A stretch of DNA of 58,482 nt from an uncultured Clostridia bacterium (GTDB taxonomy: Bacteria; Bacillota; Clostridia; Oscillospirales; Acutalibacteraceae): assembly GCA_944384905.1 (NCBI GenBank), contig CALWVE010000007.1:1-58482 (forward strand). The letters are read 5' to 3'. The translations under genes were made by a program, and so were the position numbers. Each line of letters starts with the position of its first letter. Positions within the stretch are counted from its first letter, which is position 1. Positions 58,281 to 58,482 of the stretch are shown here, piece after piece. Below the pieces are notes generated by a model, which worked only from the letters and a program-made list of their open reading frames with translations, searched no databases and was not told where the DNA came from.

Positions 58281-58440
58281 GTTCTGACACACTATCGCGA
58301 AAAAAATAGTGTGTCAGAACTTTCCCCAGTTTATCGGGGAGTACGGGAAAGTGGTCGATTTCTGACACACTTGCGAAAATTTTAGTGTGTCGGTACTTTT
58401 CCCGTGTTCATCGGGGAGTACAACCATCTGACACACTTGA
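58281..58440. repeat. Tandem inverted-repeat array downstream of ssrA
   Basis: GTTCTGACACACTAT and ATAGTGTGTCAGAAC (58281-58320) form a perfect 15-bp inverted repeat. A second one, CTGACACACT/AGTGTGTCGG, is at 58362-58393, and TCTGACACACT starts a third time at 58427. CGGGGAGTAC recurs at 58335 and 58411. The units repeat at about 66-78 bp. No coding gene is supported from 57953 to the window end. Confidence 0.75.
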
Positions 58441-58482
58441 CACACCTTTTTTTGAACTAATGCGCGCGAGAGAAAAAAAATA

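Noticed and set aside
58075..58368. 97-aa minus-strand ORF at the window end
   Set aside because: It runs through two hairpins and the inverted-repeat array, has no ribosome site and no recognisable domain.

Overview
The window reads as a chromosomal segment of an endospore-forming, anaerobic member of the Bacillota, probably class Clostridia and plausibly order Oscillospirales; genus cannot be fixed from sequence alone. Spore markers are a dipicolinate synthase pair (dpaAB) behind a sigma-K-like promoter, an alpha/beta small acid-soluble spore protein behind a sigma-G-like promoter, and a BofC-C-terminal-like membrane protein. Firmicute-type order is seen in SRP RNA-dnaX-ebfC-recR, ACT protein-hom-thrB-lysC, pth-mfd and efp followed by a CD1247-type protein. 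A Cys-type sulfatase, a PL22 oligogalacturonate lyase, a GH3 enzyme and a DUF4091 protein suggest a gut-type plant and host glycan degrader.

Layout. 1-470: 3' end of a repeat-bearing surface protein with a PKTG-type sorting signal. 565-2933: mutY and a MATE exporter on the minus strand. 3141-5675: a GH3 glycosidase with reversed domain order. 5878-7818: a predicted RNA-binding protein (two LOTUS/OST-HTH-like domains plus a DUF3825-like C-terminus). 7855-10103: a methyltransferase and murC. 10304-12412: dpaAB and ribonuclease HI. 12611-15956: two lipoproteins around a fusion of an XRE HTH to an ADP-ribosylglycohydrolase. 16161-23204: second MATE, zinc-ribbon protein, metY, a DUF3783 protein, a divergent PRPP synthetase, the PL22 lyase and a flavodoxin. 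23260-28858: sirtuin, XRE regulator with its membrane partner, sulfatase, a DUF2325 protein and a DUF4091 protein. 28943-33048: pth-mfd. 33392-36266: a TasA-like/SipW surface-fibre operon. 36365-43340: aldolase-family enzyme, prfC, a large SH3/Ig-like/GH24 lysozyme and a ribokinase. 43459-46388: rpsU, yqeG, an M24 peptidase, efp and a CD1247-type protein. 46521-49681: SASP, BofC-like protein and a class A PBP. 49837-53736: ACT protein, hom, thrB and lysC (with an internal beta-subunit start). 54147-57559: SRP RNA, dnaX, ebfC, recR and smpB. 57605-57952: tmRNA, followed by a repeat-rich gene-free tail that could be the edge of an integrated element.

The most notable items are: a dispersed element of about 180 bp in three copies made of consecutive hairpins whose stems covary between copies; the LOTUS/DUF3825 protein; the XRE-ADP-ribosylglycohydrolase fusion; a regulator promoter with three operators spaced exactly 23 bp; an inverted repeat centred on the -35 box of the TasA-like operon; two matching palindromes around the DUF2325 leader; and 15-bp inverted repeats plus tandem repeats downstream of ssrA. 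Most long ORFs opposite real genes (for example opposite GH3, mfd and the lysozyme gene) are coding shadows. No tRNA, rRNA, CRISPR array, transposase or integrase was recognised.
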